The position numbers were made by a program, and so were the translations under genes. The notes below the pieces were generated by a model. It was not told the DNA's origin and made no database searches. It worked only from the letters and a program-made list of their open reading frames with translations. This document shows positions 1 through 12,800 of a stretch of 64,000 bases of DNA, piece by piece (position 1 is the first letter of the stretch; each line of letters starts with the position of its first letter). This stretch comes from Aquimarina megaterium XH134 (GTDB lineage Bacteria; Bacteroidota; Bacteroidia; Flavobacteriales; Flavobacteriaceae), in assembly GCF_000520975.1 (NCBI RefSeq), contig NZ_JACB01000039.1, forward strand, positions 1-64,000. The letters run 5' to 3'.

Positions 1-3000
1 GCATTTGCATTGGCCAGAGAATTAACGTGTAATACCCGTGATAATTTAATTCCCTTTAAGCATCAGATGACTCATGATGTCAAGGGGCATATAGAGGATA
101 TATGCGCACGAGAACTGACAATGCATGATGAGACTTTTGTAGGCCGTTTAGATACTCTAGCTCTAATAGAAGATAACTTTAAAACGACATCAAGTACAAA
201 AAATCAACAATTCATTAAAGAGAAACCAGTTTTATCTTCAGCTAAAAATACACCACAAGGTAAGTTCACACTACCTATGGTTATTAATAAGCTCAAATTA
301 TTATTGGTTAGAGAGCTACACCTGGAAGAAGAAGAAATTGATGAGGATAGTCAGTTTGTAGATCTGGGGTTAGATTCTATTGTTGGGGTTACCTTTATCC
401 GTAAGATCAATGAACTATATCATATTTCATTACAAGCTACTATCGTTTATAGTTATTCTACACTTTCAGCTTTGAGTGCTTATGTGTTGAAAGAAACTAG
501 GGAACAAGAAAAAGAAGTTGTTGTATCAATTGAGTCATCAGTTTCTACTATTACTTCAACTAACACGGTACTTAGCAATGAAAGGCGATCAAATATACTA
601 TCAGATTTAAGACAATTATTAGCCAGGGAGTTACACCTGGAAGAAGAAGAGATTGATGAGGGCAGCCAGTTTGTAGACCTGGGACTGGACTCTATTGTAG
701 GAGTTACTTTTATCCGTAAGATTAATGAAATGTTTGGTGTTTCATTACAGGCAACTATTGTATATAGCTATGCTACATTATCTGCATTAAGTGGGCATAT
801 ACAACAAGAATTAGGAGTTCAAGTAGAGGAAGTGAGCAGTCCGACTGTTGATTTTCTACAGAAAGAAAAAAGAAGACAGTTAAAACAGATCGTAAGAAAA
901 GAACTTAGCTCGTGGCGAAAAGATACTTCATTGCGCAATACTTCATTAAGAACAGATAAAGGTATTTCAGGAGGCATAGCTATTATTGGTATGTCTGGTC
1001 AGTTTCCCAAAGCAGAAAATGTTGATGTATTCTGGCAGAATATAGCTGGAGGTAAGGATTGCATCAGTGAGATACCTGAGGGACGTTGGGATATTGATAA
1101 ATACTATGAAGATGGAGACGCTGTCCCGGGAAAGACCTATAGCAAATGGATGGGAGCACTGGAGGGGTATGACTTATTTGATCCTATGTTTTTTAATATC
1201 TCACCGGTAGAGGCCGAAAGTATGGATCCGCAACAGCGGTTGTTTTTACAATCCTGTTGGCATACTATAGAGCATTCAGGTTACAATCCACATGCATTTT
1301 CAGGTAGTAAATGCGGGGTATATGTCGGATGTGCTTATGGGGATTATCAAATGTTATCAAGAGAAGATCAATTAAGTGCTCAAGGTTTTACAGGAGGTTC
1401 TACTTCAATTCTGGCGGCTCGTATTTCTTACTTTTTAAATTTACAAGGTCCTTGTATATCAATGGATACAGCCTGTTCTTCTTCATTAGTAGCTATTGCC
1501 AATGCATGCGATGCCCTGGTATCGGGTAGTATTGATGCTGCTTTGGCTGGAGGAGTTTACGTAATGGCTGGTCCGGATATGCATATTAAAGCAGCGCAAT
1601 CCGGTATGCTTTCTCCAGATGGTAAATGCCATACTTTTGATCAGCAGGCCAATGGTTTTGTACCTGGCGAAGGAGTTGGAACGGTTATGCTCAAAAGAAT
1701 AGAGGATGCCGAAAAAGATGGAGATAATATCCTCGGAGTGATCAGAGGTTGGGGCGTTAACCAGGATGGAAAGACCAATGGTATTACAGCTCCTAACACA
1801 GAATCACAAACCTTGTTAGAACAACAGGTATATGATCAGTTCCAAATAGACCCAAATAATATCCAGTTGATAGAGACTCATGGTACTGGTACGAAGTTGG
1901 GAGACCCTATCGAAATAGAAGGATTACGTAAGACCTTTAAAAAATATACCCAGGAAAAAGAATATTGTGCCTTGGGTTCAATAAAGAGTAACATAGGACA
2001 CTGTTTAACCGCAGCCGGAGTAGCAGGGGTTATTAAGGTACTACAATCCTTAAAACATCAGCAGTTACCACCCACTATAAATTTTGAACAGTTAAACGAA
2101 CATATCAATCTGGATGATAGTCCGTTTTATGTAAACACTAAACTTAGAGACTGGAAGGTTGAAGAAGGTCAGCAACGGCAAGCGGCGATCAGTTCTTTTG
2201 GATTTAGTGGTACTAATGCACATTTGGTATTAGAAGAATATGTTCCTGAGCCTAGGATAGCAGATCAAAAACCGGTTCAGGTTGTTAGACAAGATGAAGC
2301 ACTTATGATCCCGTTATCAGCCCGATCAGAAGAACAGCTATTACAAAAGGCATCTGATCTGTTAAGTTTTGTTAAAGAAAAGAAAGGCTCTCTGAGTTTG
2401 TTAGAGATGTCATATACCCTTCAGGTAGGCAGGGAAGCTATGGAAGAACGTCTTGGACTTATGATAAGTGAGGTGAATCAACTGATAGAAAAACTTCAGG
2501 ATTACGTCCAGGGTAAAGAGAATATCGATGGTGTATATCGAGGGCAGGTAAAACGAAATAGAGAAGGTCTTCGTATCATCAGCAATGATGATGATATGAA
2601 AGAAACCATTGTAGATAACTACATAAATCAAAGGAAATTATCGAAATTACTGGATTTATGGGTTAAAGGTCTGGAGTTGGATTGGAACAAACTTTACGGA
2701 GACCATAAACCTAATCGTATCAACTTACCATTGTATCCATTTGCCAGAGAACGGTACTGGGTTGATAGTGTTGAAGAAAAGAATAGTTATGCAAATGGGA
2801 TCACAACATCATCCATTTTACATCCATTATTACATGCAAACACTTCAGACTTTAGTAAGCAGAGTTATAGTGCAACATTTAGCGGAGAAGAATTTTTTCT
2901 AAAAGACCATCAGGTTTTTAACCAGAAAGTCCTTCCAGGAGTGGCATATCTCGAAATGGCCCGCACTGCTATCGAAAAATCTATGCCTTCACCTATAAAA

Positions 3001-3831
3001 TCTGCCATTTTAGAGTTGAACAACATCATTTGGATTCAACCTTTTGCTATAATAGATGAGAAGAAACAAATAAATATCATCCTGTTTTTAGATGATTCGA
3101 ATTCTGAACAGTACCCGCAAATAGATTACGAAATCTATAGTCATAATAAAGAAGAAGACATCATACATTTTCAAGGGAAAGCGATTTTTAGTAATCAAAC
3201 GATTCTAGAAAAAATAGATATTGATCAACTTAGAGATCAAATGACAGTTGGAAAGTTAGCACAAAACAATATTTATAACGCTTTTGCCCAAATGGGACTT
3301 CAATACGGACTCGCACATCAGGGGATACAAGTAATCTACCAAGGGGAAAGACAAGTACTGGCCAACTTAACCTTGCCAGAAACAGCTAAAAATGAACAAA
3401 ATAATTATCTGTTACATCCTAGTTTAATGGATAGTGCTCTGCAGGCCACTATTGGCTTATTTCAGAATCTGGATCAAATTCCAGAGCAACCATTACTCCC
3501 TTTTGCACTAGGGTCTTTACGTATAATCTCTGCTTGTGTGCCAGAAATGGTGGTCTGGGCACGGTATGCTAAGGGTAGTAAACCTGGAGATAAACTTATT
3601 AAAGTAGACCTTGATCTATGCGATCAGGAAGGAAATATATGTGTGCAAATTAAAGAAATGGCTTTTCGTGTTATGAAAAACGAGAAAGAGCCAATGAATA
3701 CAACAACTGGTGATTTATTGAGCAGAACTATTAATGGGACATCAACTTTTAATGATGCCTATTATCAAAGCCTTATCCAAAGCGTATTAAATAAAGAGCT
3801 TTCTGATGAAGAAGCTGTGGAATTAGTTTAA
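1..3831 (+). CDS. Trans-AT PKS subunit, 5'-truncated (ECH end-ACP-ACP-KS-DH)
   Basis: The reading frame is open from base 1, so the gene begins outside the window; the TTG at position 10 is internal. Bases 1-165 encode the C-terminal helices of an enoyl-CoA-hydratase-like (ECH) domain that match the end of the third ECH in the next gene (shared FVGR). Two near-identical ACPs follow, at about 265-500 and 585-810, each with the phosphopantetheine site GLDSIVG. A ketosynthase spans about 970-2260, with the active Cys codon at 1474 in DTACSSSL and the two His in THGTGT and NIGHC. The post-KS linker ends in YPFARERYW. A dehydratase lies at about 2815-3660, with the catalytic His at 2908 and a second motif MDSALQ. 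The last 28 or so residues look like a C-terminal docking helix pair. There is no AT domain, so malonyl loading must come in trans. The DH pairs with the KR at the start of the next protein. Domain calls are firm; the product is unknown. Confidence 0.95.
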   Translation, partial: AFALARELTCNTRDNLIPFKHQMTHDVKGHIEDICARELTMHDETFVGRLDTLALIEDNFKTTSSTKNQQFIKEKPVLSSAKNTPQGKFTLPMVINKLKLLLVRELHLEEEEIDEDSQFVDLGLDSIVGVTFIRKINELYHISLQATIVYSYSTLSALSAYVLKETREQEKEVVVSIESSVSTITSTNTVLSNERRSNILSDLRQLLARELHLEEEEIDEGSQFVDLGLDSIVGVTFIRKINEMFGVSLQATIVYSYATLSALSGHIQQELGVQVEEVSSPTVDFLQKEKRRQLKQIVRKELSSWRKDTSLRNTSLRTDKGISGGIAIIGMSGQFPKAENVDVFWQNIAGGKDCISEIPEGRWDIDKYYEDGDAVPGKTYSKWMGALEGYDLFDPMFFNISPVEAESMDPQQRLFLQSCWHTIEHSGYNPHAFSGSKCGVYVGCAYGDYQMLSREDQLSAQGFTGGSTSILAARISYFLNLQGPCISMDTACSSSLVAIANACDALVSGSIDAALAGGVYVMAGPDMHIKAAQSGMLSPDGKCHTFDQQANGFVPGEGVGTVMLKRIEDAEKDGDNILGVIRGWGVNQDGKTNGITAPNTESQTLLEQQVYDQFQIDPNNIQLIETHGTGTKLGDPIEIEGLRKTFKKYTQEKEYCALGSIKSNIGHCLTAAGVAGVIKVLQSLKHQQLPPTINFEQLNEHINLDDSPFYVNTKLRDWKVEEGQQRQAAISSFGFSGTNAHLVLEEYVPEPRIADQKPVQVVRQDEALMIPLSARSEEQLLQKASDLLSFVKEKKGSLSLLEMSYTLQVGREAMEERLGLMISEVNQLIEKLQDYVQGKENIDGVYRGQVKRNREGLRIISNDDDMKETIVDNYINQRKLSKLLDLWVKGLELDWNKLYGDHKPNRINLPLYPFARERYWVDSVEEKNSYANGITTSSILHPLLHANTSDFSKQSYSATFSGEEFFLKDHQVFNQKVLPGVAYLEMARTAIEKSMPSPIKSAILELNNIIWIQPFAIIDEKKQINIILFLDDSNSEQYPQIDYEIYSHNKEEDIIHFQGKAIFSNQTILEKIDIDQLRDQMTVGKLAQNNIYNAFAQMGLQYGLAHQGIQVIYQGERQVLANLTLPETAKNEQNNYLLHPSLMDSALQATIGLFQNLDQIPEQPLLPFALGSLRIISACVPEMVVWARYAKGSKPGDKLIKVDLDLCDQEGNICVQIKEMAFRVMKNEKEPMNTTTGDLLSRTINGTSTFNDAYYQSLIQSVLNKELSDEEAVELV

Positions 3832-3852
3832 CACTGAATTTTCGAGAAAAAT

Positions 3853-6800
3853 TTGAAAGAAAAGATGAAGGAAAACCTAAAAAAAATATTCCAAGATATT
3901 TCCAAAGGAAAACTTACGCAAACTGAAGCATTAGAAAAAATTAAAACTATAAAGTTACAAGAACAAGGTAAAGTTATAGGAACAATGCTCTCTACTTCGG
4001 TTTGGAGAAAAGATATGTCAGTATCTGAAGGCGAAATAAAATATACTGAGCATCATATCATTTTTTGCGAAATACCTCAGTTAAAGGAAAATGAAATAAA
4101 AGAGCTACTACCAGATTGTCATTTTGTACGTTTATCCTCAGGAGAAGATCAAAGTATTGCCGACCGATATGAACGTCATGCTATGTCGTGTTTTGACTAC
4201 CTCCAACAGATACTTTCTAATAAACCTCAAGGCAACATATTGATTCAGATAGTCATAGGTAATGACGTAGAACAGGTTGTTTTTATGGGGCTTTCGGGCT
4301 TGTTACAAACGGCTACTCTTGAGAACCCAGTACTGAAAGGGCAAATCATACGTACTCAGCTTGATATAGAGGCAAAAGAACTTTCTTTACAGCTTCAAGA
4401 AAATGTATCGAGTTTTGAGGATCATCAGGTTAAATATGATCAGAATATCCGTTATGTTTTGAAAAGGGAAGAAATACAGGCGAGTGATGTAAGTCCTAAA
4501 ATAGCATTCAAAGACCGTGGCGTATATCTTATTACCGGAGGTATGGGAGGTTTAGGTATTTTATTTATCAAAGAAATCCTAAAACAAACCACTCATTCCA
4601 GAGTTATTGTAACTGGTCGTTCTACATTGACTACAGAGAGAAAAGCAATTCTTGAAGCATTGCCGATACGTAACAATACAGTTGAATATCGACAATTGGA
4701 CTTAAGTAATTTAGAACAGGTAAACCAACTTATAATTACTATCTCCAAAGAGTATAAACAATTAAATGGTATTCTTCATTGTGCTGGTATGACCTCTGAT
4801 AATTTCATTGTTAAAAAGACAAGAGATGAATTTGGTAGTGTACTCATTCCAAAAGTAACAGGTACTTTCAACCTGGATCAGGCTAGTAAGGATATTGACT
4901 TAGACTTTTTGGTGTTGTTTTCTTCTGTGGCATCGCAAATAGGCAATGTAGGTCAGGCAGATTATGCAGCGGCTAATGGATTTATGGATCAATTTGCTGT
5001 GTACCGAAATCAGTTGGTTCAAAAAGACCAACGGCAGGGACACACCTTATCTATCAACTGGCCACTATGGCAAGACGGTGGTATGCAAATAGATCAGGCA
5101 AGTCAGGAGGTATTAAAACAAACTATGCAAATACAACCGATGGAAACCATTGCTGGAATGCATGCATTTTATTGTAGTCTGGAATTAAACCAAGATCAGG
5201 TCCTAGTAATAAAGGGTGATTTATCTCAATTACATAACCATAAAAAAATAGATCAAGAGATTATAAATTCTCCAATGATTACCAACAACGGTCATAGTGA
5301 TCTTTTTGAAAAAACTGAAGATTACTTGTGTAAAGAATTCTCTTTATTGTTAAAGTTGACTTCTCGTAAGATTGACCCTCAGGAACCATTAGAAAAATAT
5401 GGTATCGACTCCATACTAGCAATGAAATTTACAAGCCAGTTAGAGGAAACCTTTGGTGCTTTGCCAAAAACACTATTTTTTGAATACCAAACTATTAGAG
5501 AGCTTACAGAATACTTTGTGAAATCATATCAGCATCAACTAACCGCACTTTTTGATTCAACACCAGGTAATAACATTAGTATTGAAAAATTGGCCAATAT
5601 TAAATCTGAAACCGATGAACGAATAGCGCATAAACTGATTTCTGGTAAACGCTTTAGTCGTTCTCGTTTAACCAATTCTATACACTCAGTTCCTGCAGAT
5701 TCTATTGCTATAGTAGGTTTAAGTGGTCGTTACCCGAACTCGGTTGATATAGCTGCATATTGGGATAATCTTAAAGAGGGCAGGGATTGTATTACAGAGA
5801 TTCCTAAAGACCGCTGGGACTGGCGAGCGTATTACAGCGAAGACCGTAGTAAAAGTGGTTATCATTATAGTAAATGGGGTGGTTTTATAGAAGGAGTAGA
5901 TGAATTCGATCCAAGATTTTTTAATATTTCTCCCAGAGAAGCTGCATCAATCGATCCCCAGGAGCGTTTATTTTTACAACATAGTTGGATGGCGATTGAG
6001 GATGCAGGATATACTCGCTCTAGCCTACAGATACCTCGTAAAGAAGGACTGGCAGGTCAGGTAGGAGTTTATGCAGGTGTGATGTACGGAGAATATAATC
6101 TATCCGGAAGCTTGGCTAGTATTGCAAATCGTGTTTCTTATTTTTTAAACCTTCATGGTCCTAGTATGACGTTGGATACGATGTGTTCTTCTTCACTAAC
6201 TTCAATTCATTTAGCGTGTCAGGATTTAAAGGAAGGCCGTACAGATTTAGGGATTGCAGGTGGAGTTAATGTAAGCATTCACCCAAATAAATACCAGATG
6301 CTTAGTTCTGGTCAGTTTATCTCGAGTGCAGGTCATTGCCAGAGTTTTGGAGAAGGAGGGGATGGTTATATTCCTGGCGAAGGAGTCGGAGTTGTGGTTT
6401 TAAAAAGATTATCAGAGGCTAAGCGGGATGGGAATCATATCTATGGAGTGATCAAAGGAAGTTCACTTAACCATGGGGGTAAGACCAATGGATATAGTGT
6501 TCCTAACCCTAAGGCTCAGGCGAGTGCTATTACAGAGGCACTTAAAATATCAGATACTGATCCTCGTCATATTAGTTATATAGAAGCTCATGGTACAGGT
6601 ACAAAGCTTGGGGACCCTATTGAGATAGCCGCATTATCTAAGGCGTTTGAAGGAGATCAAACTGAAAAAGATAAGGGTTATTGTTTACTAGGATCAGCCA
6701 AGTCCAATATTGGGCATTGCGAATCAGCAGCAGGTATTGCAGGTTTGACTAAAATAGTATTACAGATGGCACATGGTCAAATAGTTCCATCGTTACATTC

Positions 6801-9800
6801 TAAGCGTTTAAATCCTCATATTGATTTTGATAATACTCCCTTTATTGTAAATCAGGAGTTAAGGGATTGGGATCCTCCATTGATTTCGGGTAAGGTTTAT
6901 CCTCGTATCGCAGGTATTTCCTCATTTGGAGCAGGAGGTTCTAATGCTCATATTATTCTAGAGGAATACATTAATGTAGATCGTCCTGTTCTAAATACTG
7001 ATCAAGTTATTGATGTAGGAATTGTTTTATCGGCACGTACCTCTGATCAATTGAAACAAAAGGCAATTGACCTGTTGAGTTACCTTGAGGTGTCTGATCA
7101 GGAGCGTACTGATATTGACTTGACTTCGATGTCTTATACCTTACAAGTAGGTCGGGAGGCAATGGATAAGCGTTTTGGCCTTGTGGTGAGTTCGATAGTT
7201 GAGTTGAAAGAAAAACTAGAATCTTATCTTGATGATACGAAAGAAGTAGAAGGAATATATCAGGGTGAGGTCAAACGAGATGAAGATTTTTCTGAGTTAG
7301 CTGCTGATACAGTGATTCAAGAATGGATATCAGATAAAAAGATAGCTAAGCTATTAGACGTTTGGGTAAAAGGTTATGTTATGGATTGGCGCCAATTGTA
7401 TGGTGATGTACTTCCTGAACTGATGAGTCTTCCGACATATCCTTTTGCCAGAGAACGTTATTGGACAGCTGTTAGTGATACCGCATCACAGGTAGAAAAT
7501 AATACAGCAATCTCAGTATTGCATCCTTTAGTGCATAGCAATACTTCAGATCTTAAGAATCATAAATATAGTTCGACTTTTAGAGGTGATGCATTTTTTA
7601 TCTCGAGTTTATCTACTGGTCATAAGGAAATTTCGGTAGCTGTTTATTTAGAAATGGCTCGTGCAGCAATTGCAGAAGCATTACCCAAAGAAAAGACTCC
7701 ACATTTTTTGGAGTTTAGTAATACAGTTTGGTCAGGTCCTTTAATTTTTAGAGATGATATAGAAGTGCATATCGCTTTATTTGATCAAACAGAAGAAGGC
7801 GTTTGTTTTGAGGTGTATAGTGATATTGAAGGGAAAGAAGTAATTTATTGTCAGGGAGAGGTTATATTACATAATGAGCTTCCTTTAAAAACATTAGACA
7901 ACAAGGCTCTTAGAGCTAAAATGCAAAGAAGTGTATTGTCTTCTTCCCGCAAGAACATAGCTTCCATTCTTCAGGGAGATAAGCAATTATTGGCAGAGTT
8001 AAGTTTACCAGAAGATTTGCTTTCAGAAGAAGAAGTTTATGTTTTACACCCAGGTATCCTTAAGGAAGTATTACAATCTGGCTTATTGTTATTTTCTCGT
8101 ACAGCTTTAGAACCTACTGGTATAGATTCTTTACAAATCAAGAGTAGTTGTGTCGCTAATATGTGGGTATGGGCTCGTTATAGTTCTGGTAGAGCAGATG
8201 CTTTAGATATCGATTTATGTGATCAAGAAGGTAATGTATGTGTACAGATGTACGGGGTTAGTTACCAGGAAGTGATTCACGACTTCATAGAGAATACTTT
8301 TAGTCAAGAAGAAGTAATAAAACCATCGTTAGATTTAGAAGAAATTCAGCGATCGCCACGAGAACTATCTATACCGATTCCTTCAAAGATAGTATTAGAA
8401 AATTCAGAAGTAGAAAAGTTCACAGATAGTATATTAGAAAAACCAACTCAAATTTTATTAGTTACTCCAGATACTTTTGGTATAGAAGAAATGAAAGATT
8501 CTGTGTTGGATAAAACAACTACTACTCTTTCTGATATAATACCTTATAATAATCAGAGAAGAGAACTTTCCAACGCTTCATTAATTAAGTTATTTGATCA
8601 CGATAAAGGGTTGTATTCACTAGCTATATCTGCACCTGATAAAAATACGCTTTCTTCAGATTTGATTTCAGCATTGGTAGAAGCATTAGCATATGTAAAG
8701 GAGATTTCATCATTAAAAGTATTGTTATTGCGTGGTGGTAATGTGTTCTTACAAGGAGACAGAACATCTTATAATGAATCAGTAAGATCAGGATTATATC
8801 AAGCTATAGCATCTTTTCCTTTTCCGATAATTGCCGAGATGAAAGGATCTGCTATTGGAACTGGATTTCTGATAGGAGGGTTGTGTGATTTTATGATGTG
8901 TAGTGAAGAGAGTAAATATTCTTATACAAATTATAAGGAAGGATTTTTTCCTCGCTTAGAAGAAGAGTTATGGTTTAAAGAACGGTTTGGAAATGTTCTT
9001 GCTCATAGCTTTCTATATCAATCTGAAGGATTAACAGGCAAGGCTTTACAAGAACAAGGATGTAGTTGTCCCATTCTTGTATCGGATCAGGTAAGTTCTT
9101 TTACAGAGAGTTTTGCATTAGATCTTTGTGAGAAATCAAAGGACGCTCTGCAGCTATTAAAGCAACATTTGGGGCGTAAGCTATTTACATTGACAGAACA
9201 ACTGGTTGTAGTACCTACAATACAGGTAGAAAGTACAGTAACTACAAAACCACAACTTACTTTTGATTCAAAGTATTTGAAGTTAGAAACAGATACAGAT
9301 CATGTATTAACAATTACATTACATACTGGAGGGAAGAACTACTCGCTAGAAAATATTATTTCAGGGTTAAAAACTATTTTTACTCAACTAGATAAAGACA
9401 ATTATTATAAAGTGATTGTTCTAAGTAGTGATATTGCTGATTTTGTTTCAGTATCTGATTTGGAGGGTTCGAAGGAAGTCGTTTTAGAATTTCAGGACTT
9501 GATTCTAGAATCTCCGATTCCCATAGTTGCTGTAATAAATTCTAATGCTAAAGATATCGGCTGGTTGATCAGTTTATCTTGTGATGTTTGTATTTACCAT
9601 GCACAAGGCGAGTATTCTGTATCAGGTCTTATAGAAGTTCCTGAGCTGGCAATACGATCAGCTATGTTATTTAGTCATCGATTAGGATGTACTACGAGTA
9701 AAGAATTACTGCTGGCAGGTAAAACCTATACTGGTACAGAGTTACAAGATCAGGTAGGTTCATTGATTGTAACAGATGATGTTTTTTCAGAAGCATTAAA

Positions 9801-12800
9801 TCAGGTATCAAGGTGGGTGAAGTTACCTTTAGAAGCTATACGGAATTGGAAAAATGCACAAATTTCAATACAGAAGAAAACGATAGAAGAGTTACCGGTT
9901 TGGTTTGAGGAGCAAACAAAAACTTCAGAGTTATTACCGAAAACTATAACAGACATTACTCTTAGCACAAAAGTTATAAAAGCAAAGAGTTATCCAGAAG
10001 GTATTGTTGAGGTTACGATGGAAGATCGGGAGGCAAAGAATATGTTTTCAGATGCTTTTATAGCAGGAATGATAGAGGTGTTTATGCATATTGCAGAACA
10101 CCCTTCTTATAAGGTGGTGGTATTAACAGGTTATGACAATTATTTTGCATCCGGAGGTACCAAGGATAGTTTATTGGCAATCCAGGAAGGGAAAGCTAAA
10201 TTTACAGATACTAAGATTTTTGAATTAGCTCTAGACTGTAAGATTCCTGTGATCTCGGCGATGCAGGGTCATGGCATTGGAGCAGGTTGGTCTATGGGTA
10301 TGTTTTCAGATTTTGTTTTGTTTAGTGAAGAGAGTCGTTATGTAAGCCCATATATGAGATATGGATTTACTCCTGGAGCAGGAGCTACTTTGATCTTTCC
10401 AGATAAAATAGGATATGATCTTTCTCGGGAGACCTTATTGAGAGGAGTTGAATATTCCGGAAAAGCATTACAAAATAAAGGAATGTTTTTCCCCGTTTTT
10501 CCTAGAAAAGAGACCCATTCAGCAGCACTTGTACTAGCTCGACAAATAGTAAGATATTCTCGCAAAAATTTAGTTGCGATCAAAGATCAATTGACAGCGC
10601 ATCTTAAAAAACGATTGGAAACAACGTATAGTCATGAACTGGCAATGCATGAAAAAACATTTGTAGGAAGACAGGATACTTTACAACAGATTGAGAGTCA
10701 TTTCTATCAAGATCGTACAATTTCGAAAGAAGCTATTAATGCTACAGAAAAATTACCTGCTGTAAATATTGAAGATACCGTTTCACGTACAGATGTATTA
10801 CCAGATATTATCTCAGATCTTAAAAAACTACTGGCCAAGGAGTTACATTTATCAGAGGATGAGATTGATGAGAATAGCCAGTTTGTAGATTTGGGGCTGG
10901 ATTCTATTGTAGGGGTAACCTTTATACGTACCATTAACGAAAAATATGCCCTTTCTTTACAGGCTACTATTGTGTATAGTTATGCTACACTGGCAGCATT
11001 AGGGAGGCATATTAAGGAAGTATCAGAAAAACAGGGAATATCTGTAAGTAGATCAGTGACATCAAAAATCACAGATATACCCAAAAAAGAACCAGAGGCA
11101 AATACTCAAAGTATATTTCCTAATATTCTTTTAGATTTAAAGAAACTACTGGCCAAAGAGCTACATTTATCAGAAGATGAGATTGATGATAACAGTCAGT
11201 TTGTAGACTTAGGATTAGATTCGATTGTAGGAGTAACTTTTATACGTACCATTAACGAAAAATATGGGCTTTCACTACAAGCTACCATTGTCTATAGTTA
11301 TTCAACTCTGAGTGCTCTTAGTGCTCATATTCAGGATGAAATAAAACAACAGGGAGTACTTATAACAAACTCTACTGTTTCTACTGATATCCCAGAAAAG
11401 GTTTTTCAAAGTGATATTCCAAAAGCAGTTAAAGGTAGACGTCTTACATCTTTACGTAAAAGTTTACAAGGAAATGCTAATCAATTCGCAAAATCATCCT
11501 CTCGATCACAATCTATTGCAGTTATAGGCATGTCGGGTCAGTTTCCAAACGCAGGTGATGTAGAATCATTTTGGCAGAATATTGCTCAGGGAAAAAATTG
11601 TATTCGTGAGATTCCTAAGAAGCGTTGGGATATTGAAAAGTATTATCAGGCAGGAGAGGCTGTTGCAGGCAAGACGTATAGCAAGTGGATGGGAGCTTTA
11701 GAAGGCTATGACCTTTTTGATCCAATGTTTTTTAATATATCTCCTATTGAGGCAGAAAGTATGGATCCACAACAGCGATTATTTTTAGAGGCCTGTTGGC
11801 ATACGATAGAACATGCAGGATATAATCCGCATGTATTTTCGGGTAGTAAATGTGGGGTATATGTAGGATGTGCAGCCGGAGATTATCTTCAGCAATCAAA
11901 AAAACATCAATTGAGTGCTCAGGGATTTACTGGTGCTGCCGGTTCTATTTTGGCATCACGAATTTCCTACTTTTTAAATTTACAAGGGCCTTGTGTCTCT
12001 ATAGATACTGCCTGTTCCTCTTCATTAGTAGCTATTGCTAATGCATGTGATGCTTTGGTATCGGGTAGTATTGATTCCGCTATTGCAGGAGGCGTCTATA
12101 TAATGGCGACACCTTCTATGCATATTATGAGTTCACAATCTGGTATGCTTTCTCCAGATGGTAGATGCCATACTTTTGATCAGCGAGCCAATGGTTTTGT
12201 ACCAGGCGAAGGAGTTGGAGTGGTGATGCTAAAAAGGTTAGAAGATGCAGAAAAAGACAACGACACTATTTTGGGAGTGGTACAAGGATGGGGTATTAAC
12301 CAGGATGGAAAGACTAATGGGATTACGGCTCCTAATACAGAATCCCAAATACAATTAGAACAACAAGTGTATGATCAATTTGATGTAGATCCGAATAATA
12401 TTCAGTTGATCGAGACGCATGGTACAGCTACCAAACTGGGAGACCCTATTGAGGTAGAAGGGTTACGTAGGTCTTTTCAAAAATATACCGAAGAAACAGC
12501 ATATTGTGCCTTGGGATCAGTAAAAAGCAATATTGGTCACTGTTTAACAGCAGCCGGAGTGGCTGGTTTTATTAAAGTGCTACAGGCTATGAAGTACAAA
12601 CAGTTGCCACCTACTATAAATTTTGAACAACTAAACGAACATATTAATCTGGATGATAGTCCTTTTTATGTAAATACAGAATTAAGAGATTGGGAGGTTA
12701 GGGAATCACAACAACGTCAGGCCGCGATCAGTTCTTTTGGATTTAGCGGTACCAATGCACATTTGGTAATGGGAGAGTACGTTTCTCAGAACCAGGAAGC

